Shown here: positions 18,760-28,749 of the stretch, piece by piece
How positions within the stretch are numbered: position 1 is the first letter of the stretch
Layout of the letters: each line of letters opens with the position of its first letter
NCBI GenBank assembly: GCA_902651635.1
Contig: CACRSC010000060.1
Location: 90,497 to 127,193, forward strand
Source: Mastigamoeba balamuthi
Lineage: Eukaryota; Evosea; Mastigamoebida; Mastigamoebidae
Direction: 5' to 3'
DNA: 36,697 bases
The notes under the pieces: model-generated
Database searches by the model: none
The model's input: the letters and a program-made list of their open reading frames with translations, nothing else
Told to the model about the DNA's origin: nothing
Program-made: the position numbers and the translations under genes

Positions 18760-20780
18760 TCACCCGTCGTTGGCGCCGGTGCGCTTGTTGGAGATGGCCT
18801 GGACCTCGACGACGTGGGTGGGGCAGCACTGCGTCTCGTCGAACAGGAACCACTCAGAGAACGCGGGGCTCGAGTGGCTGTCGTACCCGGGCGTCGGCTG
18901 CACCGCCCCTGCCAGCCTGGCCATGTGCAACGACCGCCCTGGCAGCACCTTGAACATCACGATGCGAGCCGTCTGCCCCTGAGGTCACCGGTAGAGCGCA
19001 GGCCTGTGTGTCAAAACCAAGAGGAAGAGAAATTGAGGCCGTGCGTACCTCGCTGAGAGGAGTGGGGATGGTGGAGCCGTCGGCAGCAGGGATGGCGTTG
19101 GAGTACTGCAGCGTGTACTCGACGAACCTGCTCGTGTAGACTCCGCAGTGGGGGTCGCCGAAGTACCCGGGATCCGTCGAGGGCGAGGGGTTGAGGGGGT
19201 GGCCCACCCTCAGCAGTCCGTTTGCGCAGATCCCCATGATGTTCTCCTCCCGCGTCCCGTGAAACGCAACCCGCTCATCCAGTTCGTCTGCTTCCTCGCT
19301 GCGCCTCAGCGTGTCGCGCATGAAGGCCCTGCGCGCCTCGAACCAGCTCTCCAGCGTCGGGTTGTGCACGCGCCAGGTGCGCAGGGCGATGAAGGTGAGG
19401 GGCGCCTTGTTCTTCTTGATGCGGGCCTCGTTGTAGTCCTCGTGGTGCATCTGGAAGTGGCTCGGAAGCATCCGCTGAAAGTGTTTCAGCTCCTTTCCTC
19501 TGAGCTCCACCAGCTGGGCGCTCGGCTCTCGTGTCTTGCACAGCTCCACGTGCCTCGGTTCCTCATTCAATGTCGGCGCTCCCACAATGGCCTGTGCTGC
19601 ACGCGGTGGCACACCCTGGAGGCGATCGAGCATTACCCCGCGGGGTGCGTCTGCTTGTTTGTTGTCGGCATAGGGGCATTCTTGCTCCTCTCGTTGGCGT
19701 CTTAGGCAAACCACCACGAGTGCTGCCACGGCGGACATACAGAGGACAGCGGCGACGCCGCCGCAGACACCACCAGCGACTGCCGCCGGGTTTGTTCCCC
19801 CACTCTTGGAGCCTCCTGTGTGGCCCTGGAGGACACTGGAGCCTTCCGACGGCACCTCTGAGCTCACAACGCTCATGCCGGCGCTGCCACTGCTGCGGTC
19901 TCCATCTTCCTTCCAGCTGGTGCTGCTTCTTTCATTTATGCTCGCACTCTGGCTACTGCTGCTGCTGCTGCTGCTAACAGTGTGTTCGGGCTCTGGTTTC
20001 ATGTGTGATGAGCTCGAACGATAACTAGATGTCCCAGAGCAGTTGCCTATGTTCCGGCATTTGAGACCACAGATCCCGCAGTCGTCTGTAACGGTGCATC
20101 TCTCTATGGCTCTGCTTTCACATTCGCTGCACCCGAGCGTTGTCTTCTGGCAGAAACGCCGTCCTGGAGAACACCACTGGCACCCCGAGTCCTGGCACTT
20201 CGCTCTGTCGTTCCCGATGCTCGCACAGTTGGGGCAAGAGCCTCGTGTCGCACATACATTCCCGCACCAGTCGCACTGGAGGGGCGATGCTCCACACAGC
20301 CCTTGCTCCTTGATGTCTGCGCATTTGGGACACTGGCCTCCGGCCATGCATTGGCCACTGCACCACTCGCAGCCACGCCCACCTGCCCTGCAGGACGTGT
20401 CGTCCTTCGACGAGGAGCAGTCGCAGAGGCTCTCGTTATCGGCACAGTGGGAGTTGCCACACCAGAAGCAGCCCTGCTGGCGCCTGTGGCACTGAGCCTG
20501 ATCAGGCGCATTAGAGCAGGGCATGCACATCGGCATCCTGTCGCAGACACTGGTGTAGCCATCGCTTGTTTTAAGACACGGCGCCGAGGTCGTCGAACGC
20601 CCTGTGGCTACAATGTGGTGAGCAGCAGCAGAGCTGTTGTGTTGTGTCATTTTTTTCCTTGTTTCCCTCCACGCGAAGTGTTGTTGAAGAGCAGGCTCAC
20701 AGAGCTGCGGACACGGCGCTGGGGATCGTGGAGGCGAGCACTAGGGCGAGAGCGACCACGAGCGAGGAACTCGGGGACAT
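18760..20780 (-). CDS. Cys-rich - transmembrane - PARP receptor, copy 3, without LRRs
   Basis: Exons 20780-20701, 20633-19049 and 18978-18760 join in frame to 627 residues. Exon 1 is a signal peptide (SPSSSLVVALALVLASTIPS) nearly identical to copy 4. The Cys-rich units follow at once: QGCFWCGNSHC, GRGCEWCSGQC, LQCDWCGNVC, SGCQWCSPGRRFC, DDCGICGLKC. Then a Ser-rich linker, a helix (AAVAGGVCGGVAAVLCMSAV and ALVVVCLRR) and the PARP domain: LRTWRVHNPTLESWFEARRA, FHGTREENIMGIC, CGVYTSRFVEYTLQYSN, FSEWFLFDETQ (H-Y-E complete). Against copy 4 all LRR exons are gone: FDDL-coding sequence at the start of the N-cap is fused to the SAPCLKTSDGY codons. The old acceptors would give a stop; acceptor ACAACAG|CTCTGC restores the frame through former intron sequence. 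This splice is inferred. A start at 20650 without a signal peptide is the alternative. Confidence 0.82.
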
Positions 20781-21028
20781 TGCAGATGGCACTGAGAACA
20801 CCCGACAAATCACGGGACACCCGGAGAACCCCCCACAGAATTTTCTAACTCTGCGCAACACACTTTTCCAAACTGGAAGTTTTCCATCGCGCCACCAAAT
20901 ATCTTCCTGAGTCCCTGCAAAACCTGGGTGACTACACACGCCAGACGACTCTTGGCTTTCACTTAACAGAATGATGAGACGAGCAGCCTATGACGGACAG
21001 AATCGAGCACTTGGAGACGTTTGCTGGA
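20781..21028 (-). promoter_or_regulatory. 5' flank of copy 3, duplicated upstream of copy 4
   Basis: Reading upstream from the start codon, this ~248-bp block aligns with 30202-30450 upstream of copy 4. Shared stretches include CTGCTCCAGC, GATTCTGT, CGTCATAG, CTCGTCTCATC, CAGGGACTCAGGAAGATATT and GTCGGGTGTTCTC. Similarity stops near 21028, so the block probably holds the promoter and marks the edge of the duplication. Confidence 0.6.
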
Positions 21029-22925
21029 GCAGTCAGCCTGGTTGAGTGGTGGCAGTATAACTGATTCAACCCACTGCTCACTGCTCGGCTTACCACAGTG
21101 GCGGCACAGCACATTAGCCCTCACATGTGACGGAAGAACCTTGGACTACATTTTGCACCACAGAAACCCCCGCCTATTTACAGTGTTGCGCAGCAAGGCT
21201 TCATTAAGAGAAAAAAGACACATTGGACAATGCTGAAGCAGAAGCCCAACACCCTGCAGTTCACATTTTGAGCCATACAGCACACTGATGGTGCTTGCTG
21301 TCCCATCAGTTGGGTGTGTGCAATTCCTGCCCATCACTAGTCATTCTCTACTTTGACTGGATAGACAAGGTATGCTGTCCCTCCATCTTGAATCATGTGG
21401 GCATCAAGAGGCCAGAGGGCCAGAGGATGGCAAGTTCATTACTGCTGGCTGACGGGTTTGCTTATTGTACATGGTAGCCCATTCTTCCTTATCATTGACA
21501 ACAGCACTTAGTGCATCAATGATGTAATCTGGAAGCCTGTCCTTGGCCACAGAGAGATAAAATGGCACCTTTTACTCTTCAAGTAACTGTCGTGTGACTG
21601 CAGAGTAGAAGATACAGTCTACTGTGAAGATAGGGTGCTGCAGTTCCTTGGGCATGTTCAGAACAGGAGCAACATTGTCCTCATTGATCTTCACACTTAT
21701 ATGAGTCACAATAACAAGGAATGTGTAGTACCATAACTGAAAGGAAAGGGTACATATGAGTGCAGAAAGGCCAGTTTCTTCCTTGAAGATGGACCACCGT
21801 CTGAGAGAATGCAATAAGACATACTCTGTGCGGTATTGCTGCACAATGGACATCAACTGGCCGAAAGGATCAGGTTTGCTTGAAACCTCATGAATGCACT
21901 CGATGACTTCTTGTCACTTTTTCAATTTCTCATCCAAGATCAAAGAGACCTACTGCAGAGAGGGGGCCCATGGTAATCTCAGGTGTGATGATCAACAAGT
22001 TGAAGAATCTCGAAAACCGTGGGTATTCCCAGACCCTGTGGAAATGTGAGTTCAATGGAAGTGTGCAGTGCCCATATTGCTTCTTCTCCAAACCTCTCCT
22101 CGAAGATCTCCTTCATTTGTGCATAGGCAGTTCGCACCTGATTCGTTCCAGCTCCATGAGGGTTACACACAAAACGGGCCTGCATGAACACTCGAAGGGC
22201 CCACAGGCCGAGCATTGTTTTTTGTGTACATATTCTCAGGTTACACTAACAATGGGTATTAAGCAACTGCAAAGAACTGTGTAGAGTGTGGTGAGCAGAC
22301 CTGTAGTGACTGGATGGTGTGGATTATGGACACAATCTCTGGGCTGTTAATGAGGAGAAAGATCATGGCCAGAGAGAGTTGGCACCGTGCAGTGGCAGCA
22401 CCTGGTGGATGTGAGGAGTCAATCCTCTGGCTGATCACATTGACCCAACCCTTCTCTTCACACTTGCGCATGTTGCAGGCAATCTGTTTGGTCTTCTGCT
22501 GACCTCTGCCACCAGGGCAGATACACTGTGGCAGCTCTCCAACTTGCACACGGGGGTGGTGGTATTTCTCCACATGGTCTATTTATGAAGTGAATCTCCT
22601 GATATCAAAATGTGATACTCAAACGACTGTCAATGCAACCATCAAAGATGAAATACCCTATCTTGTTTCTCATCTACTGTCCTTTATGGACATACTCATT
22701 CAGGGCCTGCTCATCATTCAGCCTGACCACAGCAACCTTCAGTTCCAGTTCTTTCACTCGAGCTCGACCCAATGACAATGAATCCAATGGTAGTATCTCT
22801 TTCTGAATGACTTTCAGTTCACTATTCTCTGGCGTAGGGGTGAAGACAACTGTATCAAAGATTTTCTTAGTTGTGCTCTGCCTGAGTCCCAAACAAACAC
22901 AGCCAACATTGTGTTCATTCATGGT
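21029..22925 (-). other. Degenerate coding relics of an unidentified, probably mobile, element
   Basis: A chain of minus-strand open frames (22922-22674, 22573-22259, 22215-21979, 21856-21572, plus ~21300-20960) reads as pieces of proteins broken by stops and frame changes. Visible segments include QKEILPLDSLSLGRARVKEL, YAQMKEIFEERFGEEAIWAL, QQYRTEYVLLHSLRRWSIFK, LPDYIIDALSAVVNDKEEW, and a CRHCGKP zinc-ribbon-like scrap near 21105. I do not recognise the family. A ~30-bp stretch at 21251-21282 (ACACCCTGCAGTTCAC...) recurs near 34502-34535, so related sequence exists elsewhere in the window. Confidence 0.4.
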
Positions 22926-23244
22926 GGGCTCTTTTCAGGTTTCTGTCCAGATGACCTCCACCAACAACAATACCATTGACTGGGCAATGGACCCTGGGTA
23001 TTCTCATTGTCCCACTGAACTCACAGACCATGGTGCCCCACATGCCAGAAGCTCTCAGCCCATTGCCTGTCACCAACAACCCTGGCATTGACCCACATAA
23101 GTGCCCGATTCCAGTCTGTCTTTGTCGATTATCTCGGTTCCCTTCCCGAGTCTGATAGCTTTTGCCACATCCTCGTAATAACTATTGAACGGACCGATTT
23201 TATTTGCTCAGATGGACCGAATTTTGCCAAAAGGGAAGTCTTCT
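22926..23244. other. AT-moderate stretch without a recognised gene
   Basis: Only short frames in both directions. A minus-strand segment with VTGNGLRASGMWGTMV (~23090-23030) may continue the relic on its left. Nothing else can be supported. Confidence 0.35.
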
Positions 23245-24200
23245 TTACATTCTATATGGCAGTTCCTTTGCAAACGTGGTGACGTATGTGTGCAGAGCGG
23301 GGTAGGCAGTTTGAGTATCAAGGTAGTCCCATTGGTAGTTGTTTGTTGCTGCAAAAGCAGCCACAATGGTCATCTGAGTGCACCACCAGGTGAGCCACAC
23401 CAGAGAGAACGACTCGACCTTCCAGGGGAACGGAATGTAGCTCAGCAGCACGTTCAGACGATCGACGAGGTTGAACACGAGCTTGTAGAGTCCAATCTGA
23501 GGGGAACGGCCAGTTGCCTTGTCTGTGAGGAAGGCTCTGATGCGTCCAGACACGGCCTTGGAGTCTGGTCCCTCGTGGCTGAGAACTCACCTGACCAGGT
23601 TTTCCAGAGACTGTTGCCCCAAGGGTCCTGAGATGCTCTGTCAGCCTGGCACACGTCCAGCTGCTCAGCTCTGCCATCCGAGACCTGAGCCACTTGTCAT
23701 CCAACTCTGAGGGGGAAGAGTCAGACACAAGAGTGAGTGAGAACTGACCTGATGGTGGAGGAAGAGGCGGTTCTGGTCCAGGCTCCTCGTCCTCGTCCTC
23801 GTCCTCTCTTTCATACTTTTGCCCCTTCTTGCCCTTGGGTGGAAGCACGAGACTCTTGGCATCACAGTGGGCAATCCTTGCCACGACTTCTCTTTGACCT
23901 CCTCCTTGGGCAAGTCCACACTGCCATACCATCGTCCTGAGATCATCATCAGGGAATTAAAGCAGCAGGTTGATCGCCTCCTGAGAGTAGAGAACCTCAT
24001 GATGAGGAGGAACAGGAACAGAGCCACTGATTGAGAACAGTGTCATCATGTTGTACACAAGGGAGACGTCCTTAAACCCTGCAAGAAGCACAGAGCCGTT
24101 CTGTATGACCCTACTCTTGCTTATCCCAAGCCCCTCACAGAGGAGCCCCTTGAATTCCGTCTCAGGAGCAGAAGCAACAAACCGAATGTCTGGGTAGTGG
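23245..24200 (-). other. SAP-like domain protein relic, probably transposon-derived
   Basis: Minus-strand frames hold, in order: a segment with EFKGLLCEGLGISKSRVIQN (~24150-24090), an acidic/Pro linker (EREDEDEDEEPGPEPPLPPP, ~23815-23750), a SAP-like helix pair (WTCARLTEHLRTLGATVSGK, ~23670-23610) and a C-terminal part with GLYKLVFNLVDRLNVLLSYI and WLTWWCTQMTIVAAFAATNN (~23500-23340). SAP helices bind AT-rich DNA in many nuclear proteins and in some transposases. The C-terminal N..VDRLN..LSY pattern is faintly like the end of piggyBac-type transposases, but I cannot confirm it. Frame changes near 23600 and 23950 suggest decay or unrecognised introns. Confidence 0.4.
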
Positions 24201-24214
24201 TTCTGGAGAGCCTT

Positions 24215-24650
24215 GATTGTGCTATGCTGCATAGCAAAGCCTATGTAGCAATGTGTAGCAGAGGTATCTGCACTATGCACAGCCACACAGGGTCTGCTAC
24301 ACAGCATAGCAGAGGTACACGTTGCTACATAGGCTCCACTACACTGTATAGTGGAGGTACCATTGCTACATGGCGTAGTGAATGTATCTTTGCTACACAG
24401 AGTAGCAGAGGTACCATTACTATGCATCAGATCTACATAGGCTCCACTATGCAGCATAGTAAAGGTACCTCTGCTACATGGCATAGCAAAGATAGATGTA
24501 GCAGCATGTAGTGATGGATGGATCTGCTACACTGCATAGCAGAGCCTATGTAGTGATGCATAGCAGAGGGTGATCTGCTACACAGTGCAGTAGAGGTATG
24601 TGTAGCAGTGCCTAGCAGATGTAATTACGTAGCTAAGTGTAGTAAAACCC
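24215..24650. repeat. Array of short hairpin-forming repeats
   Basis: About a dozen imperfect units of roughly 24-50 bp contain paired CTGCTAC / GTAGCAG-like arms, for example GCTATGCTGCATAGC, TGCTACACAGCATAGCAG, CCACTACACTGTATAGTGG, CCACTATGCAGCATAGT and CTGCTACACTGCATAGCAG, often followed by AGGTAC. Each unit can fold on itself. The array interrupts the end of a minus-strand open frame without stopping it. Confidence 0.75.
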
Positions 24651-24699
24651 TGAGTAGGTGAGCAGTCTAGTTTTTCCAGCTTGCTGATTTGCACTTAAC

Positions 24700-25570
24700 G
24701 TCATTTGTGCACTGAGACAGCAATGCAGAAGGAATTGAGTGGAGCAGGCAATGCTGCAGGAACAGAAGAGTAAGGCCAGGCGAAACACACAGCTACAGTT
24801 CAAGTACAGAAGAGGAAGAATGGGGAGGACAAACCGTATCAGTGCAGAACATGTGGACAGGTACTACTCCACGCAGTGTAACCTGTAGAGGGCTGGCCAC
24901 ATGGGTGGTCATCACTGCTCTGAGAAGTGGAATGAAACATCTGGAAGATGGTCTTCTCTGTTGGTGACTGACAGGGCTGCTGCGTGAAGCCAGGCCAAAG
25001 CAGCAGAGAACAAACGCCAGTATGTTGTGGGCAGCTCCAGCACAGGTTTGTACATACTAAATAATCCTCTAAGTGAATATTACAGACATAATATTTGGCA
25101 AAATAAACACAGCATCAAAGAGAGAGAGAAGCAGCTTGAGCCAATCAAGACAGTTCACTTCCATAGTGGCTGAAGCAATGAAGGGCATTGTGGTGAACCA
25201 GGGGACCAAGCAGAGGAAGAGAGGAGAAGAGGAAGCAGAGAACCAGATAAGACAACAGGAGGGCGTCTGTGGGGAAGCCTGGTATGCAGAAGGGACAGCA
25301 GACCCAGAAGCAGTACCAGAAAGCTCATCTGAGGCAGAGCAGAGTGATGCAGGAACAGACGGCATAGCACTGCAGGAGAAGCTTAAGCTCACAGCACAGG
25401 TGAGCTCGGAGGAGCCCAAGTACAGCTGTGTTAAAGCACCTCAGACAGCACTCCAGACACTCAGGGAGTACCAGGCGAGAAGAGCAGAGCTGCAAGAAGC
25501 AGAGAGCAGCATTAAGACGAGGTACAAGGAGACCATAAAGCATCCAGGGTCTGGAGACTACCTGGAGTGA
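24700..25570 (+). CDS. Hypothetical charged protein, possibly with a zinc-ribbon-like N-terminal scrap
   Basis: An open frame from 25073 to 25570 (165 codons) has a basic/acidic helical composition (KRERSSLSQSRQFTSIVAEA; GTKQRKRGEEEAENQIRQQE; LQTLREYQARRAELQEAESS) that suggests coiled coil. Upstream, 24826-24880 reads KPYQCRTCGQ and then, in another frame, a GH...HC segment that could be a CCHC/CCHH zinc motif. No domain is recognised. It lies in transposon-rich DNA on the strand opposite the SAP-like relic; it may be a transposon accessory gene or a fragment with missing introns. Confidence 0.3.
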
Positions 25571-25689
25571 TTGCCAAGACAGCATCGAGAAATACATGCA
25601 ATCCAGAGATACAGTTGAAATCATTACCAACTGTCCCCTATTTAAAAATGATGTTCAATTCTACCATACATTTCACCTATTACAGTCTT

Positions 25690-26260
25690 CTTACCCAGAA
25701 AAAAAACTGATCTTAGTATATTGTATAATCTTCTTTTGCCTCAATAACTGCCTGTAAACGAGAGGGCATTGAGTTTACCAACTTTTGGGCAAACTCCACT
25801 CATTTCTAATACAGTGAACCAAGGCAGTAAGTGAACGAGGGTTTGACTCACTAACCCTGGCCTTCAGAATGGCCCAAACATTTTCAATACCATTACAATC
25901 AGGGCTGCATGCTGGCCAGGGCAGAGTATGCACATTATGGTCATCCTTCCATTGGCAGCACAATTGACTTCTATGCTTACTATCATTGTCCTCTGCAAGA
26001 AGCCACTCAACATGATCCTCTTCATATACATGTCTGATGAATGACAGAAGTGCTTTTTGACAGATATCACACATCTTTTCGGAATTCAGGTTCCCTGTAA
26101 AAATGCAGCTTTCCGAATTCATATGAAGAAAAGCAACCCCAAACCTGTACCTTCTGGGGGTACTTCACCTCCCTGATAAGAAATCGATGACCAGATACCT
26201 GCCAGTGCTTTGCCTTTGATCTACCCAGCCAAAATGTTGTCATATCACTAACCATACATC
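25690..26260 (-). mobile_element. Tc1/mariner transposase relic
   Basis: Minus-strand pieces keep Tc1-type landmarks: SDMTTFWLGRSKAKHW (first Asp, ~26250), KVQVWGCFSSYEFGKL (~26150), LLAEDNDSKHRSQL (second Asp, ~25990), LPWPACSPDCNGIENVWAIL (third acidic Glu, ~25920) and a terminal LVNSMPSRLQAVIEAKE (~25780). The order and spacing match a Tc1 DD34E enzyme. Frame changes near 26100 and 25800 break it, and the N-terminal DNA-binding part is not visible, so this is a dead copy. Terminal inverted repeats were not found by eye. Confidence 0.85.
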
Positions 26261-26399
26261 TCTAATCTCACAGCAGATTTTCCTGTGCAAAATCGATGCG
26301 AGCTTGTTGATGAGCTATTATAATAATGACTTATTAAGTCCAGGGTCTCTGCGATTCCTGATGATAGACAGTGAAACAAAATATAATAAGTGTGTGAAT

Positions 26400-26925
26400 G
26401 AATGGATCATACCATGAAAGGGAATGCACTTACACATGCGGCACAGAACAGTTCCAGAAGCAAAGCAAGTCCATGGTGAGCAATCTGAGAGTGAGGACGA
26501 GGAGGAGAGGAAGAAGGAGAAGGATAACAAGAAGGTCATGGCAGAGGACTACAGGGGCACCTCATGTGCATCAGAGTTGGATGAGGAGCAGAGGAGGGCA
26601 CTGCAGGAGAAGCAGCAGATCTCGGCCCTTATGAAGATGTTGTGTGACCTTCTCGGTATTTTCACTGCCGAGCCCAGTGAGAAGCATGCCCACCAGACCT
26701 GCACCTTTGAAGAGGTCAGAGCTTGGTTCAAGGCCATGCAGATGCTGCTTGGTGGAACTCTGAACGACCTCATTGTGAGGTGAAACCTTTTTCTCCTTTC
26801 TTCCTTGTTCTCTCTGATTCATACAAATTTTTCGAGAATGAATGCCCTCATGCATTCTGATGAGGCAGGCATGCAGACCAGGGAGCTGACACTCAGGGAG
26901 AAGCTCATACTCGGCATTCCTGGTA
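26400..26925 (+). other. Possible two-exon gene fragment, unrecognised
   Basis: The frame 26424-26783 contains an acidic-basic segment (SEDEEERKKEKDNKKVMAED) and a more regular part (LLGIFTAEPSEKHAHQTCTF, EEVRAWFKAMQMLLGGTLND). After a possible intron (GTGAAACC... to the AT-rich stretch near 26835) the same style continues as NALMHSDEAGMQTRELTLRE up to a GTACG donor at ~26922. No family is recognised; it may be host gene debris or a transposon reading frame. Confidence 0.3.
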
Positions 26926-28745
26926 CGTTTCGTTCCCTACCCTCCATTTTTTCATATTTCTAACAATGTGTATCTTCTATAAAGTTCTAAGTCCTGAAGC
27001 TGAAGAACCTCCCTGTAGACAGAGGGGCTTCTCCAGGTAGAAAGGTCCTTCAAAGAACGATTTTGGGAACAGGAGACTGCTTTCTCTTTATCTCTTCCTG
27101 GCTGAAGGAGACCTTGTGGAAGGACCTCTGAAATCCAACAATTCGATCAAAGTCATCCATCTGGATCATCTGAATGTTCCCTGGCATCTTCAGTAGCATA
27201 GCAGTTACCCCTTTTATCACAATTGCACCAACAAGCTGACTTGCCTCCACAATTGGACATGTAGATCCATCAAGCAGTATCTGGCTCTGTCACTGCAATG
27301 CCATCACAGGCCTCCTGATTCTGTACCTCAGAAGATAACTGTGCAGTTTCCTTAGCAAGAAGATCTGAGTTGTGATTACACCACTCACATAGTATTGCAC
27401 CCTTATAGTGAATATGCCAGATATTCTTTGTACTTCAATGCCCAACTCGACCTGGCAAAAGCAGCTGAAAGAGTAGATCAAAATCATTTACACGAGATGT
27501 GAACTCAGCTGTGTATTGATCATACAATAGCTACTGATTTCCTTGTACAATTGAAAATGAATGTCCTTGTGCATAAGGAAGTAACTCTTCCATTATCTGA
27601 TATCATTTTGAGATTTGACTGAGAATAAGATGAAATACTTGCTGAGTAAGAGCAACAGTGTCCTTGTCAAGATAGTCTTTTGTTACATCTGGGCAATATT
27701 CAAAGTGAAGAAGCATTTCATCCTTCTCTTTCATTGCACGAGTGTAAGCAGAGCTACATATCTGAAGCAGTTCTATTGCATTTGTCCTTGACCTATCCTG
27801 ACAGATCATATAAAGAAAAGAGTGCCAAAAGGGACTATTCTGTGGAAGAATTCCTCCTTCCTCATGTGGAAGTAGAAGCTCTCTGATTCGTTCTAAGAGT
27901 TGTTCCTTATCATGTTTTAGTAGAAGTAATTGACAAATATCTTACAATTGCTTTAGTCCCTTTGCAGTTTCAGCAGCTCGGGTTTTCACTACTCTCACTT
28001 AAGAGTCTGTTTTCCTGTGGACTTTTCCTATCGAATTGTTAATTGTATAAAGGAACTCAATTAACCTTGATTTCTGCTCAGGCCACTGAGACACCTGAAC
28101 AGGACTCTGGGAAGATTGAAGAGAACGAGAATGTCTGGCTGTCAATCTGGCAACAAGGCAGGCCTTTGCCAGAGAACTTCGATTCCGGTTCCGAATGACT
28201 CGGGAGAGTTTATTGGTTCCTCGGAATCGGTACTTGTAAATCAGAAATCGTCAGATTTTGATAGAAGTCTCTTGAGAAAAGTGGATGATTTTGGGGTGTT
28301 TACACACTCACACCACAATCCCCCCCAAACGGCATTGAGAATGGATGGCTCTTACCTTAGTGGTGGCCGGTGAAGCCCGTGGGGTTGAGTCCGGAGTCCT
28401 CTTGCTTGGCCAGTGTGCCTCCTTCATTCTTGTGGAAGATTTATTATTGTGACACAATCTCAACTTTCACCCAAAAATCTCCCCAAACTGATTTCAAAGA
28501 CTCTCATTCCTTATACATAACAATTTTCCCTTGGAAAAACAATACATTTGAAAGTGTAACCAGTTTTGTGTGCTTTATGAGTTGCAATTAACTCCAAAAT
28601 CTCACCGGGGTTCAGAAGTGCAATGCCGTTGCTGTCCTGCATTGCGGAATTGGCTCTCAGGTTCGTGTTGAGAATGCTGCTAAATTTAAACTCTGCACTC
28701 TAGATTTTGATGGGTCCTTTTTCTGCACTCTAGATTCAAAAACCA
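26926..28745. other. AT-rich DNA with short unrecognised minus-strand frames
   Basis: Minus-strand frames 27809-27603 (NAIELLQICSSAYTRAMKEK), 27487-27290 and 27250-27050 (VEASQLVGAIVIKGVTAMLL, IQMDDFDRIVGFQRSFHKVS) may be parts of one decayed gene; I recognise no family. From 27900 to 28745 I see no gene. The motif GCACTCTAGA occurs three times between 28695 and 28757 with related spacers, a small tandem repeat. Confidence 0.4.
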
Positions 28746-28749
28746 TGCA

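Noticed and set aside
24215-24650. A CRISPR array
   Set aside because: Units are irregular in length and sequence, without constant repeats, unique spacers or cas genes, and the genome is eukaryotic.
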